NCBI RefSeq assembly: GCF_000003605.2
Contig: NW_003107110.1
Coordinates: 6,615 to 70,614, forward strand
DNA length: 64,000 bases
Direction of reading: 5' to 3'
Source of the DNA: Saccoglossus kowalevskii
Lineage: Eukaryota; Hemichordata; Enteropneusta; Harrimaniidae
Positions within the stretch are counted from its first letter, which is position 1. Each line of letters opens with the position of its first letter. The position numbers were made by a program, and so were the translations under genes. Below the pieces are notes generated by a model. It was not told the origin of the DNA, searched no databases, and saw only the letters and a list, made by a program, of their open reading frames with translations. Below are positions 45,701 through 56,999 of this stretch, piece by piece.

Positions 45701-48700
45701 CGGCAGGATTACACAAGACGGCAATACAGATGGTGAACCCATACGTGTATATGCACGTATTCCACTTACTTAACATGATCCATTCACAGGGTGACACACA
45801 TAAAGAGGGATATCAATTCATGAGTGGGAACATGCTTCACTTTATAAGAACAGCCCATGTGTTATAACAACACAACCTATAACACAGTGCCCCTACAAAC
45901 AGTGTACTGTTATCACAGCGTAATTAAAACCAAGGTTGATGGGGAAAAAAGCCCATGCAACATAACAACACAACCTAAACCACCATGCTATCACAAACAA
46001 ACTTAAACGAGAGAACATTACATGCGGATAATATCGCAAACTATCACCATTACTGTGCACTACTACAAACAGTATGGTTACAACATAACTTAAACTAAGG
46101 TGGATGCGAGATGAGATATAATACCGATGCAGTATAATACCACAAATTATCCTCAATATAACACCATACTACTACAAACAGTACAGCTGTACAAGTCGGC
46201 ATTATATCGACACATGCCAACTACTTGAAGAGCCACGTTCATAGTGAAGTGAGAATTCATCAGATTTTGTGACAGCAATTTTTCACACAATGTAAATATC
46301 ACATGTAACCCTGCTGTAACAACTGTGATGCTAAAACAAATTTACTAATGCAGCTGAAAACTATGATAAATCTGACTACCAGTCAGTAGAAATTATCGCT
46401 ATTGATTGAATATAATTTCACGTATAAAATCACTGTGACTCGTTTTTAACGATTCCACCTGAGGAATGCTATAAAAAACTACCGTAGTCAATGTTCGAAT
46501 AAGGGAAAATGTTTTCATGCCAAAATTAAAAGTAATATGGACCGAAAGTATAGTAATTGAAAGTGAACAATCGGCTGGTCTTGTATGAACGGAAATTAGA
46601 TGTATTAAATGACCTTTCCAAAATCAAAATTAAACAGGATATGCTAATCATGCATTTTTTTTGTATCAAAATTGAATTTCATTTGTCCAGGCTTATGTAC
46701 AGAGTTATAGTAGTATGGTCAAAAGGGAAGATTGCAGGCAGTCAACCATCTTTGATTTGATTGTGAACATAATTGTCATGGACATGTATCATAACATGTA
46801 TAATGTATGTACCAAGTTTCAACAAAAACTGACAAAGCATGCATAAGATACCACATTTTCAAAAACAAAAATGGCTGCCAGTCAGCCATCTTGGATTGAA
46901 TCAGTAAACCATTGCATGTACAAATGTCCCAGATAAAGTACTAGGTACATGCAAAGAATGAACAGATTTGGTCCACTGGGTTCTGAAATATGACTCCGGG
47001 TGGACAGAGACCAAATTATAAGTCCCCAAAAATAATGTGGTGTACTGTATTCCAAATTGAAATGACCCCCCTGTAAATCGTACCCATGGAAACAAGTACA
47101 GTTACCCTCATCTTCTAATTTGCATTTTGTACTCCAGTTTTCAATTTTAACCATTCCCTCCCCAGTGCATTGATTACAGAATTTAAAGCATCCAAAAACA
47201 TATAAAAACATATTTACAATACTAGACAGGCATAAAAATATTTAATGGGAATAATATTCACAACAGACTGTGAATCCCCGACACTAAAACCATCTGCTTA
47301 CTGGGCCACCTAGAACACAGTTCTGAACAGTGAGGAGACACTTTGTATATCTGTTGCCACCTGACATGATAAGATTTCCAAAAATAAAACAAAAAAGCAC
47401 TAACCAGAATGTATTTACAAGTAAAGGCAAGTTCAAGGAAATAGAACTTTTGAAAACAAAACCAAACACGTCATTGTTAATGATGTTGAAATTAGGATAA
47501 ATGTTATTCATTCCAAAAATAAAGTAATATGGACCAAAATCATCGTTAATAATTTAGAGTGAATAATTGACTGGTCTAGTATCAACAGAAATTAGATGTA
47601 TTAAATCGTAATATATGTCTGAAATTGAACAGGATATGCTATTCATGCATTTTTTGTATCCTAAATCCTGAATTTCATTTGTCAAGGCTAATGTACAGAG
47701 ATATGAAACACGAAACAAATCATTACAAACATGTATCTCAATATCTATAATGTTTGTATCAAATTTGAAAACCAACAAATCATTTTTTTTAAAAACAAGA
47801 TGGATGCCAGTCGGCCATCTTTGATCTGAGGGACTACCCGGTACTTAGTGTAGTAAGCTGTTTGTTTCTAAAAGTTGTGCTAAAAAGACACTATGCTTGG
47901 AGAAAGATTTAGTATAATTATTTTTGGTTACATAAATCAAGAGAGAAGTATTTTCATTTATGCGATGCCAACTTTCCAAAAATACATAATAAAACAACCA
48001 TCTTTTTACTTGTTTAGGATTTATGATGATTTATGATTTAAATACAATTTTAAACACATTCATGTAAGGTAAATTGCACTGTCAAACATAAAATGTTATT
48101 ATTACTTTTTTTTATCTTTATTTTCCCTGTTGCCTGATATTACATTAACAGTACTCATAAATTAAATTTTAAAATACAACACAAATTTAGCAAAATAGGC
48201 AACAAATTCATAAAATGTACCATATAAAATTGTTCACAAAATTACCAGACATGAGCTGTATTGGTTATATGGGTGAATTTAAAACAATATTATTATTTTT
48301 TCTATTTTTCAGATTGTTACCTAGAAACCCAAGATTCAGTCTTCAGTTTACAGCTCAGTTTCCTAACCCCAAAAAGAAAAAAAATTCTCGTTCAGATCCC
48401 ATTTTTTGCTAGCACATCAAAACAAGATGGCAAACAAATAGTTTTTAATTTTTTGTACCTCAGCTTCAAGCAATAACCGAGAATCAGCCAAAGAGCATAC
48501 ATGGAAGAGACTATGCAATGCATTCTGGGAAATAAAATGTATAACATCAGGGGAAGACGCTATATATTAACCATGGAAAAGAAAACTTGCCTTGCTGGAA
48601 CTAACTAGAACACAATGTGGTTCATTATAAATTTAAAGTTATTGTAGTTGATTTTTCTGAGAAAATAAAATGCATTTGTTTTTTGTGTTTTACGAGAAAG

Positions 48701-51700
48701 GGAGTGAGAACTACCTTTTTTCAAAGTGTAAAAGGATACAATAATCTATGCAAGTTTTTGGCTGGTCTTTGTCCACTAAATTTTGATAGCAGATTTTTTC
48801 ATTTATGCGTTTACCTAAAAAAGTATTTTCATTCCAAGCAGTACTCATTTACTAGTTTCATTGTCCATTTACTAGGAAAAAACTTTTTCGGAACGAGCAT
48901 GTTCTAGCATGATCTGAGTGAAGGGTACAACATTCCCCTCACTATTTAAAAATTTGACTGGAGCCTACATTAACTATCAGTTATTTAATATATGCAACAT
49001 ATTCGTGAATAAATTTAACAACTAATCACAAGGTAGAAATATTATTTGTGGTCAGAAAGAACATAATTCTTTCATTGTGGTTTTTTGAAATGCGCAATTG
49101 TCTACAATGCCATGCTCGATACGTGCCTAGCACTGCGGTGGAGAATGTGTGGCACTGCGTAAATACTGTGGGGCTGTGGTGGTGACCATCCTACTGATTT
49201 TGATTACCTGCCAATGATGCAAAATAATAATAACAAATATGTGTACTTACTGAAATCGTTTTGCATCCCAATAATTTCTCCTGCAATAAAAACAAAACAA
49301 ATTACGATTAAGACATAATAAAGCACCAGTTCTCGCGTTCTGTTTGATGAACCAGTCCTCGCATCCTGTTTGATGCACCAGTCCTCGCATCCTGTTTGAT
49401 GCACCAGTCCACGCATCCTGTTTGATGCACCAGTCCACGCATCCTGTTTAATGCAGTTTGTGCACCACCCTTTTTAGACTATCACATTTATTGTATCATG
49501 TTCTGTGTGATTCAGCTCCCATACGGGGCAAAAATACATTCAATGTTAACAAATAATAGGCAAATTTGTATTCACTGCGTTATGCGTGAAATCGAATGTA
49601 AAATCAAATGTTTTGCAGCGAAACTCATTGAATTAATTTCCTAAGAAAACAAAAAAACAGGTTTGGACGCACATTATTATATGATCTGTCACTACAATTT
49701 TAACAGATCAATAACAGAAATCAATTCTTATTTCCAAGACACATCAAATTGTCAACCAAAACTACTGAGGACAACAAATCAAAACTGAAAAACAAAGAAT
49801 CAAGGAAGGTTTGAAACATTTGAAAAATAACTTTACGTAAAGATTCATTCAATCCAATTTTTCCTATTTCGTAGAAATACAACAATGTGGTCAAATCATC
49901 AAAAAAATGTTATGTTATCAAGATGGGCGGAAGATATTTATAAACCTCCATCTCTAAATAAAGTTCCAGTATTGCTATAGTAACGTATTTATCTGATACC
50001 CCACCCAGACTGACGTTTTGGAGAATGGGTAGCTAATGTCAACAGGAATGGTCACACCATTTCACAGGCGAATGTCTTACTTGTTTTTTGAGATGTTAAA
50101 ACGTTGATTATTACCCTGTCATGACTGTAATAGCGTACCAGAAACCACCTGCTAAAGCAGCACCGATGGGCAATGTTTTTGAGGAACACATATTGGATAA
50201 ATACAATACCAGTTACGCTCAAGTTAAGCTGAAGCTATTCATATCTACCATCATGTGGTGATTTGGTGTGTTCATTGTTAGTTTTTCTAGTCTAATTAAT
50301 ATGCAAAACATATTCAAGGCGAAAAAAAAAAAAAAAAAACTTATTCACTTACTTGAAAATATGATATATTAGAATAACGAGAGGGGTATTTTTTCAGTTT
50401 TCTAAACATTTTTTTTCTGTCAGTGGTGGAGAATGCGTTGGTGTCTAATTGGTGGAGAATGCGTTGGTGTCTAACTGGTGGAGAGTATCTGCATTATTAT
50501 TGCAGAGTATACATGGACATTAATAAAGATGTTGAGCATAAATGTTTTTCTTGTGAATAAAGACATCAAATACAAGATAAAAAGGAAAGACAAAAATTGT
50601 TCTATGATCAGAGCCCAGAACGGTAAATCTAAATTTTAATCTGATGTTTTAAAACATAAAAACCCATGAGTGAAAAAATAAATTTTGAAAATAACAGGGT
50701 TGGTGGTGGCATTAATTTTATTGAGACGCTGTGAATAATTCCCAGATTAGGGCATGTTCACTTTAATATTCAGGTAGGGGACTCAGGTGGGAAGAAAACG
50801 GGCACCCCTCTTCAAGGCACGAAATAACGTGAACAGTTAAATTTTAGTGACCTGGAATTTTTTTCATTTGAAAATGTAAGGATATTTTTGAATGACTTAA
50901 AAGCGTCATGGTAGTTCAGCACATGTTCAAAGTTTACAGTACCCTGAGAAAATTTTACGTCCATTCTCAGATTAACTCTTTGAGTGCCACATTTTCTGTA
51001 ATTTTCACTGAATTCAATCTTAATTTTGGACTGAACAAACAAAATGTGACATTGTTTTTAGCTTTTGATCAAAAAATTTGAAATTTTCTGAGGAAAAGAG
51101 CAGAATATAAATGGAACTATTTTGTGGATGGTGCCCAAAGTTGACTTTAGCACTAAGAGAGTCAGATCCAAATCAAAAGAAATTGAGAAATCATCTGGTT
51201 TACACAGGTCTATCAAATAACTCCATGAGAATAAGTTGAATAAGTATTTACTAGACAGATTTTGGATTTATGAAGGGCTTCAGCATTTTGTTTGAAAAGG
51301 CTCTAATTCTCACAGAAGCATTTACAAATTAAATGTTCAAATTTCTCAAAAAAAACATGTGAATTCCCGATAAATTGCTTTTTAACAGTCATAGAACTGA
51401 CTGGCTTCTTACCCGACGGTAAGACTGAGGCAGATTCGCCTGGACCTTCTTTCAGTGGTTGCTTAAGTGGTCGTTACTTACTTCAAGAGTGTAGCAGAGA
51501 AAGTAAGTTACAGGTAAATCCACCACTTGTAGCAACAACGATATAGACAAGTAACAAGGATATGGAAATGAAACAACTTTGACAGCAACTTGGACAGGAA
51601 ATATTCCTTAACCCAATAAGGAATACCACAAGCTTTAAGTAAAGAGACTGTGGACTATAACATAACCTCCCTGATACAAGGCAGCATACCCATTATAAAA

Positions 51701-53835
51701 CATGGGTATTTTTGTTTGAAATAACCTTTTGAAAAAACTTTTTGTAAAAATAGTGTTGATAACTTTCTGTTTAAAAGAATGTTAGCAATTTGATAGAAAG
51801 CAGGGAGAAAATTTTCATAAAAATACTGGTTACTGCCAGGCTTAATTACTTCACAAATGTATTTAATAGCAGGCCATCATCCTGTAACAACAGGTCAAAA
51901 AATAAATAAAAAGGCTCTCAGCAGTGCGAAGTGCTGCAGTGAGACCAGCATAGGCAACCGGCTCTTAACGAAACCCCTGAATACAATTGGTTTTTGTTAA
52001 AAAAAAATCAAAATCAAACCTATGAAAAATGTATATTTTATGAAAAACAATGAATTTTTCATTGCTGCAAAATAAAAATGAAATACTGATATAATATGTT
52101 CTGGCTGAATTATATTTACTACAAAGTGAATCAATGGTTCTGCTTAAACTGGGACGATACAAAGAAACAGACACACAGGTAGACACACAGGTAGACTCAC
52201 CATTGCACTTGTGTGTAAACTTCCATCGGGTGGTGTATTTGGCCCATTTGTCCAGGTAACGGTGGATAAATTGGCGGCATTTCACCTGGATGCCTTGGTC
52301 TTGGCATACCTACAGTAATTGCATTAAATTGTTATTTTATATTATTTGCATAGCGTAATTAAAACTTGATATTGACTGGGAATATATTTAATCATTCTTT
52401 GCTCTATTAATAGAGCATATACTTATGTAAATTTGTTTTATGTGTTTCTATTGGAGATGCACTTCTAATAGAACAAATATGGTATACAATAAATGCAAAT
52501 TTTGGTTACCGTGGTAATATGTTCTTCTGATGACACAAATGCAGTTTTAGTTTTTTTGTTTTTTTTTACATGCCAAATCAATGTTGCCAGACTTGAGACT
52601 TCTACCCCGGAACTGTTATAGCATGTGTTGCCATTATATAGCTATTATGACTCCATCTACTCTGCTAAACTGTTTTGTTCTTCCATCCACAAAAGAATTA
52701 GAATATGTTCTTTGTAATCACAATCCTCAGCAGATGCAGGTGTTCAAAAACCCGAATAAATGAGTTGACCATATACGGAATATCAAGGATGAAGGTGAAG
52801 GCTGGTTTTTGAATGCGAGGTACTCGCTTGTTTTGATGCATTTCCCATATATTTGAAATGATGCATGCCTTTTTAATTTACAAGACAATATTTTAACAAT
52901 TTCAATATGGTAAATCTCTCCATCCAAAGACTAAATTGAAGTTTGTTATTAAAGCAAAATCATTTTCCCAATCTAGTCGCTATTTAAACTTAAACCAACA
53001 TATTATTTATGAGCGAAATGATTAACGTTGAACTCATTAACAATTCAACTAATCAAATAGCTACCGGTATTTGAATTTTGTTAATGCAGGGCTGTCAGAT
53101 AACAAAGAGGCTAGGGTAAATGACTACAGTCGTACACACAAAAAAACAAAAACTAATTTTTCTTTAAAAAAATGAAAAGATGAAAATTTTGAAGTCATCA
53201 AAATTTAGAATAAAATTTCAGTTATCAATTTAGGTACGAGACGATGTAAACAACAGCGTGTCATAGATGTCAAATTATTCACCATCCAACTGCTGTTCAT
53301 GATCGTGCTGATATGATGTTTATGGAGATTAAAATGACAAGATGACACCGAAATGTGAAAACACATCGGTGCTTTGAAAGTGTTTGCTAGAAGCGCTTAT
53401 ACAAATTCACAGCATACAAAACAAAAAGGATGTGTGTTTTATTTTGAAATTCATTTTCAACTTCAACAGCGGCAAGTTGATCCCCAAACCATCAAAGATA
53501 TACGACAGGGTTTGACATTACTCTCTGTCCTTATGTGTGGTTTTCAGTTTATTTTTTTTGTGATGATTTTGTCTCTTAGCAAACGCTTTGGTGTCCTCCG
53601 CCTCACAGGCTGTACACGCACGGTTCATTAATTTTAATTCATACTTCGAACAATAAAAATATTTTATATGCCATGACGTACCTGTTTTAGGGTCCAGCTC
53701 TAACGGTGAACCAGGTGGTGCCAGATGAGGTGGTGGAGTGGTACCGGGTGGAAAATGGTCATTGTTGTACATTAACGTTAGTTGGGCTAAAGGATTTGGG
53801 TGTCCTGCCGGGTGAACCACAGAAACCTTGTTTGT
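39408..53835 (-). CDS. TCF/LEF: TCF/LEF transcription factor (3' part of gene; N-terminal exons outside window)
   Basis: Nuclear DNA-binding effector of Wnt signalling: binds CTTTGWW-type sites through its HMG box, recruits beta-catenin for activation and Groucho/TLE for repression. Eight exons visible (own entries): [12 protein letters not shown] and DPKTG region, Pro-rich region, 30-nt cassette, [14 protein letters not shown] region like LEF1 and TCF7L2, HMG box in two exons ([37 protein letters not shown]), basic tail KKKKRKR, C-clamp [19 protein letters not shown] and a Ser/Thr/Pro tail. The beta-catenin-binding exons were sought up to 64 kb and not found. The canonical last splice is one nucleotide out of frame because of an A7 run. 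Lacks LVPQ and PLSLT-type CtBP motifs. Confidence 0.96.
40879..40954 (-). CDS. TCF/LEF: TCF/LEF exon g (C-clamp, first part)
   Basis: Encodes (A)[17 protein letters not shown], then HHWCKPC and 2 nt of Arg. The C-clamp is a second, Cys-dependent DNA-binding motif; three of its Cys (KKC, WC, PC) are here. The acceptor is a tandem CAGCAG, so the exon can start at 40954 or 40951 (one Ala more or less). Donor CAG|GTAGGC, phase 2 out. Confidence 0.96.
41201..41292. repeat. Second copy of the 90-bp CpG block
   Basis: GAAGCTACGTCACAGAGGGT, CTATGTTGCTAAGATGTGCA and TTTCTATGGGCTCTGTGAG align with 32072-32161, with CpG replaced by TpG/CpA at several places, as after methylation decay. Lies in a TCF intron. 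Confidence 0.8.
41300..42130. other. TCF intron segment, candidate conserved element
   Basis: Between exons f and g. 41640-42130 is complex, largely repeat-free sequence (CCAAATGCTAATGAGTGGAA, GTGTACCCTGTCGACGGCGA). It contains a 131-codon plus frame with no known domain. A developmental-gene intron is a usual place for enhancers, but conservation cannot be tested here. Confidence 0.3.
42591..42756 (-). CDS. TCF/LEF: TCF/LEF exon f (HMG box, second half, basic tail)
   Basis: 55 codons plus 1 nt: [40 protein letters not shown] and [15 protein letters not shown]. Completes the HMG box and the nuclear-localisation/DNA-bending basic tail. Three residues (AVH) sit between SARDNY and GKKKKRKR relative to LEF1 and TCF7L2. 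Acceptor TTTGTTAG, donor GTAGGTAC. Confidence 0.98.
42846..43210. repeat. 63-bp tandem repeat, about 5-6 copies
   Basis: Unit words TATGCAAATGACCAAGGTAA and ACTACTGCTAATTTTTCTAT. Period 63 keeps a minus frame open with a 21-residue repeat; not coding. Lies inside the short intron that splits the HMG box. Confidence 0.93.
43268..43421 (-). CDS. TCF/LEF: TCF/LEF exon e (HMG box, first half)
   Basis: Completes Arg, then [40 protein letters not shown] and [11 protein letters not shown]. The HMG box is essentially identical to LEF1 and TCF7L2. The exon boundary after GRR is conserved with vertebrates. Acceptor CCCTACAG, donor GTAAGTC. The intron just upstream starts with a 126-bp tandem repeat. 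Confidence 0.98.
43431..43800. repeat. 126-bp tandem repeat, 3 copies
   Basis: Copies at 43431-43556 and 43557-43682 are virtually identical (GATATTAAACAGATAGTTGG to AGGTGCCCGTAAGAT); a third, diverged copy follows to about 43800. The array begins 10 bp from the acceptor of the HMG-box exon e. Confidence 0.95.
44015..44180. repeat. About 32-bp tandem repeat, 5 copies
   Basis: Unit AAGTCAACATCAAATCTGAT plus GAGAGCCCCC. More degenerate related words (AAGTCAAA) continue to about 44330, up to TCF exon d. Confidence 0.92.
44358..44567 (-). CDS. TCF/LEF: TCF/LEF exon d
   Basis: 69 codons with split codons at both ends: [20 protein letters not shown], then [40 protein letters not shown] and QDLQQQNND. 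Very close to LEF1 QQGQPVYPITTGGFRHPYPTA ... GIPHPAIVTP. Vertebrate LVPQ before QGQP is absent. Acceptor TTGCTGCTAG, donor GTAAGAT. Confidence 0.96.
44568..45840. other. TCF intron, no feature seen
   Basis: AT-rich, no exon or element recognised. Minus frames of 67-72 codons near 45087-45330 match nothing. Confidence 0.45.
45841..46200. repeat. Degenerate tandem units of about 100 bp
   Basis: Recurring CACAACCTA-A, CTACAAACAGTA and AACTTAAAC-AAGG words suggest three old tandem units. Confidence 0.5.
46500..46990. repeat. Dispersed repeat R1, composite copy
   Basis: AGTAATATGGACCGAAAGTA, AAATTAGATGTATTAAATGA, AACAGGATATGCTAATCATG, then R1 words in reverse (GGCTGCCAGTCAGCCATCTT, AAGAATGAACAGATTTGGTC). 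Confidence 0.8.
47510..47830. repeat. Dispersed repeat R1, composite copy
   Basis: Shares AGTAATATGGACCAAAAT, AAATTAGATGTATTAAAT, GAACAGGATATGCTATTCAT and GATGCCAGTCGGCCATCTTT with the copies at 28670 and 46500. Confidence 0.8.
47831..49200. other. TCF intron, no feature seen
   Basis: AT-rich; open frames up to 96 codons (48617-48907) without known domain. Confidence 0.45.
49251..49280 (-). CDS. TCF/LEF: TCF/LEF cassette microexon (30 nt)
   Basis: 30 nt with strong sites (TTTTTATTGCAG and GTAAGTAC), phase 2 in and out. Inclusion adds ten residues after the shared Trp: [10 protein letters not shown]. Skipping keeps frame (VQW-QPGQ). The insert is aromatic and basic and lies between the Groucho-binding region and the HMG box, where TCF genes are commonly alternatively spliced. 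I recognise no homologue. Confidence 0.72.
49324..49450. repeat. 26-bp tandem repeat, about 4.5 copies
   Basis: Unit CACCAGTCCTCGCATCCTGT plus TTGATG. Lies 44 bp upstream (in transcription) of the TCF microexon. Confidence 0.94.
50422..50490. repeat. 27-bp tandem repeat
   Basis: GGTGGAGAATGCGTTGGTGT repeated about 2.5 times. Confidence 0.92.
50972..51165. mobile_element. TTAA MITE family P1, divergent copy 3
   Basis: Begins TTAACTCTTTGAGTGCCAC and ends GCACTAAGAGAGTCA; the body aligns with family P1 but the termini differ, so it may be a subfamily. Confidence 0.7.
52201..52309 (-). CDS. TCF/LEF: TCF/LEF exon b (Pro-rich)
   Basis: Completes Gly, then [20 protein letters not shown] and [15 protein letters not shown] plus 2 nt. 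Corresponds to the GIPRPPHP ... YYPLSPG ... GQIPHPLGW segment of TCF7L2. Phase 1 in, 2 out; acceptor ACTGTAG, donor GTGAGTC. Confidence 0.94.
53682..53835 (-). CDS. TCF/LEF: TCF/LEF exon a (first visible)
   Basis: 51 codons plus 1 nt: [20 protein letters not shown], then [20 protein letters not shown] and [11 protein letters not shown]. Aligned with TCF7L2 NKVPVVQ ... NEHFTPGNPPPHL ... DPKTG. Acceptor TTTTTTCTCAG, donor GTACGT. The exon must be entered in phase 0, so at least one upstream coding exon lies further 5'. Confidence 0.95.
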
Positions 53836-53964
53836 CTGAGAAAAAATAAAAACATAAAACATAAGCAATTAATGATTAATCAACACCAATGTCAGACCTT
53901 ACTTTCTATAACTCTCCTATTTTGAAGACATTTTAATAGCGTAGCTCCCTAATCACCCACATTA

Positions 53965-54220
53965 TTAACTTTTTTTACCACCAGATTTTCTTACCTAAAT
54001 TTGTGTGCACTTTTTTCTTATATTTTTCAATATTTCTGGAAATGTACCCTAATTTTGGAGCCAACAGACAAAATCTTGAGTCAATTTTAAGTTTTTACTC
54101 AAAAAATTTGGCTATTTTTGTCCCAATTTTCTGAAGAAAAATGCAGACTATAAATGGGACTATTTGGTGGATTTGTGATGAAAAGAGGAGAAAAGAGGAG
54201 ACTGGTGGTGAAACGGTTAA
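53965..54220. mobile_element. TTAA MITE family P1, copy 4
   Basis: Begins TTAACTTTTTTTACCACCAG and ends ACTGGTGGTGAAACGGTTAA. A short AAAAGAGGAG duplication lies near the right end. Located 130 bp upstream of TCF exon a. Confidence 0.85.
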
Positions 54221-54951
54221 CTATAATTTTTTTTTTTAATTTCTGTCAATTAGTATTTCAAATTCAAAGTGTTTTTTTTTTAATTTGCTTTTTCCATAGT
54301 GATCAAGGTACATTGTATCCCAGTAATTTTTTTAAATTATCCATATATAATTTTCACATCCTAATTTTTGAAGGGGATAATCACATAATCTAAACCAGTG
54401 TTGGCAAATAATTATAACGTATGGATTAATCCATATTAAAGCAGCCATTTTTTTTCAACCAAAATTTGTTTTATAAAATAAAAAGATTTCTGCTTATTTT
54501 GCAGGATTGGGAGTGGGCTGTTTAAAAAGATTTATTTTCAGCACTAGAAAATTGCATAATTTGCAACAATATGTTTCAAATTCACTGATTTACAATTTAC
54601 CAATTTTACATCAAAATTTCTCGTTTACTTATACTGTCATTAATTTTTAAAATTCAAGAAAAATCCTGAAAATGTGTAGCAGTGAGCTAGTCACCGGTGC
54701 CTTTCACAAGAAGTCACCATGACTATTAGGAAATGTCTTCCTCTTGAACACAATTAAATCACAGAATCACAAATATTTATTGTTGTGACTATTCAAATTT
54801 TTTGTCGAGACATGATGTGAGATACAAGAGAAGTGTTATCAAAAGAAGTGAAAGATTTTGAAATGACGAAGAGAAAGGAAGCAACAACATTCACAGTTAT
54901 TTTTTGTGTTTACTGTCTGAATTACACCTTATGGAAAAACACAGTATAATG

Positions 54952-55162
54952 TACTGTAAAATGACTAATTTTCACTGGGTTTAAATTTCACTGATTTAGT
55001 GTTTCAGGCATATTTAGTGGGTTTAAAATTCACGGTTTTATCATTTGGATAATGTGTTCCATGCTCAATTTTACATATTCACTGGGTTTTAATTTAGCGC
55101 ATTTTCCAGTCAGCGAAAAAAGCCAAATTAAAACCCAGTGAATAATTAACCCCTTTACAGTA
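54952..55162. mobile_element. TA-flanked MITE family M2, copy 2
   Basis: Begins TACTGTAAAATGACTAATTT and closely matches the copy at 32607 across its whole 211 bp. Confidence 0.9.
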
Positions 55163-56310
55163 CTGAAAAGCAGTGGCGATAGCGAAAGGCTATGTTGTAA
55201 AAGTTTTGAAAAAAAGCAGTTTTAATCAATTTTCAGCGAAGCAACAAACAATTATACCACATTCATCACGTATAGCCTGTTGAATTTTTCAAGTTTGAAT
55301 TTATAGGGGCTACACAAAATAAAAATATTGGATGAACAACTCATCAAGACAGATATTTGTCATCACAGATTGGTCAAGTAATAGCATGGTAGAGTTGAAA
55401 TTTGATTTCAAGTTGAAATAAAATAATTTTCATTTTAGTGAAACCTGCAATTGTTATTTTTAACGCTAATAAAATATCATATTTATTACAAATTCAACTT
55501 GAAAAATCATATTGCCTGTCATAACAGGATAATTTTAAATTGTGGCCATTATACACTTTATTAAGATCTCAACCACATGTCATGCTGACAGCGTGACAAT
55601 AGCCGATCCCGTCCTCCCAACGAGCCATTCAGAAAAGTATATATTCCGTGAAAATTAACCGCCTCATATTTCAATAGAAGCCGGAGCTTGGCGCTCATGT
55701 CTTATACTATGAACACAAGCAACCATACGGTAAAGCGAATTGATACAGATTGTACCGTCTAAATCCAACATAAACGCAACAGACCCGTACATATGCCACC
55801 AATGAAAGGGCGAGCACAATGAAAAGAGTGTGCAAGACAGCAGAACAGAATAGTGCGAAAATTCAACAAAACTGTGAATGTCTGAACATGTTCGTGTTGT
55901 TCGAAAATTAATTTTTCAACTCAAATCAGAGATTAATACAGCAAAGATTTCTGTGGGTAGGCTCAAAACAGAACCAGAGTGATAAGGCTCTTTACATTTA
56001 AATATTGATTTCAACGGGATTTCCACTGACGATCTTTAAGTATTAAGCGTATTTTCTATAGTGTTATATATTTCATATTCATGTTACTGGTACTCTTAAG
56101 TGGGTAGTGTCATCAAATTTTACTGGCAATATATCAATTTTAGTTTTCTGAGAAAATATACTATTTTCTCAAACTCTGTATAAAAATTGAAGGAAATTAC
56201 AAAGCGTGTTTTAGTATATGAATCAAAATATCAATGCAATCTCATATTTCTGTTGAAGACTCAACCAACAAGAGAGATTTGATACGATGAGTACGGTATA
56301 CCACCTGTTC

Positions 56311-56894
56311 TTAACCCTCAGAAGACAAACAGAAGTCAAATTTTGTCACTTTTCAAAAAAAAAAGACTTTCAAATTCTGATCAAGTTTTCTAAACAATGG
56401 AAAATTACGTCCATTTAGGTCCAAAATTAGCAAAGAAATTAAAGAAAAATATATAAAAGTGTGGAAAATGTTTTTTTTCTAGCACACATATTCTCAGACA
56501 CATTGTGTCACATGTAAACTATACTTTCTACTCAGATGTCTGGACCATTGTTTGTCTACACAAAAGAAGTTACACAACACCTCACGTAACACGCAGACTA
56601 CAGCCACACAATCCTCAAAATATACTCAAAAAGTGTTTTGGGGCTTCAGCGAATTTATTCATTTTCAAAAGTATCAGTTAATTTCTGCCAATAATCCTGT
56701 GTACCAGTATATCATACATTTTCTTACCAATATTTTGTCAAATTTTTTGTTTTATTCTAAAAAATTTTGTTGATTTTGAACGAAATTAACATAATTTTTC
56801 TATTAGCCACAGATCTTGATCAACATTTAAAAAAAAAATTCTTTTTTTTGAGTGAAAAGTACTGAAACTATCACTTGGGCATTCTGAGAGTTAA
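56311..56894. mobile_element. TTAA MITE family P2 (584 bp)
   Basis: TTAACCCTCAGAAGACAAAC at the left and GGCATTCTGAGAGTTAA at the right form short inverted ends with TTAA duplication. The interior is AT-rich and non-coding. Confidence 0.65.
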
Positions 56895-56999
56895 CAGCAA
56901 CAGCATTATAGTGATTCCCATGAACTTCACGAAAGTCACTACGACTGATTTTCCATAGAGCACAAGTCAAATTTTCACAGATTTTGAGACAGAGACCGA

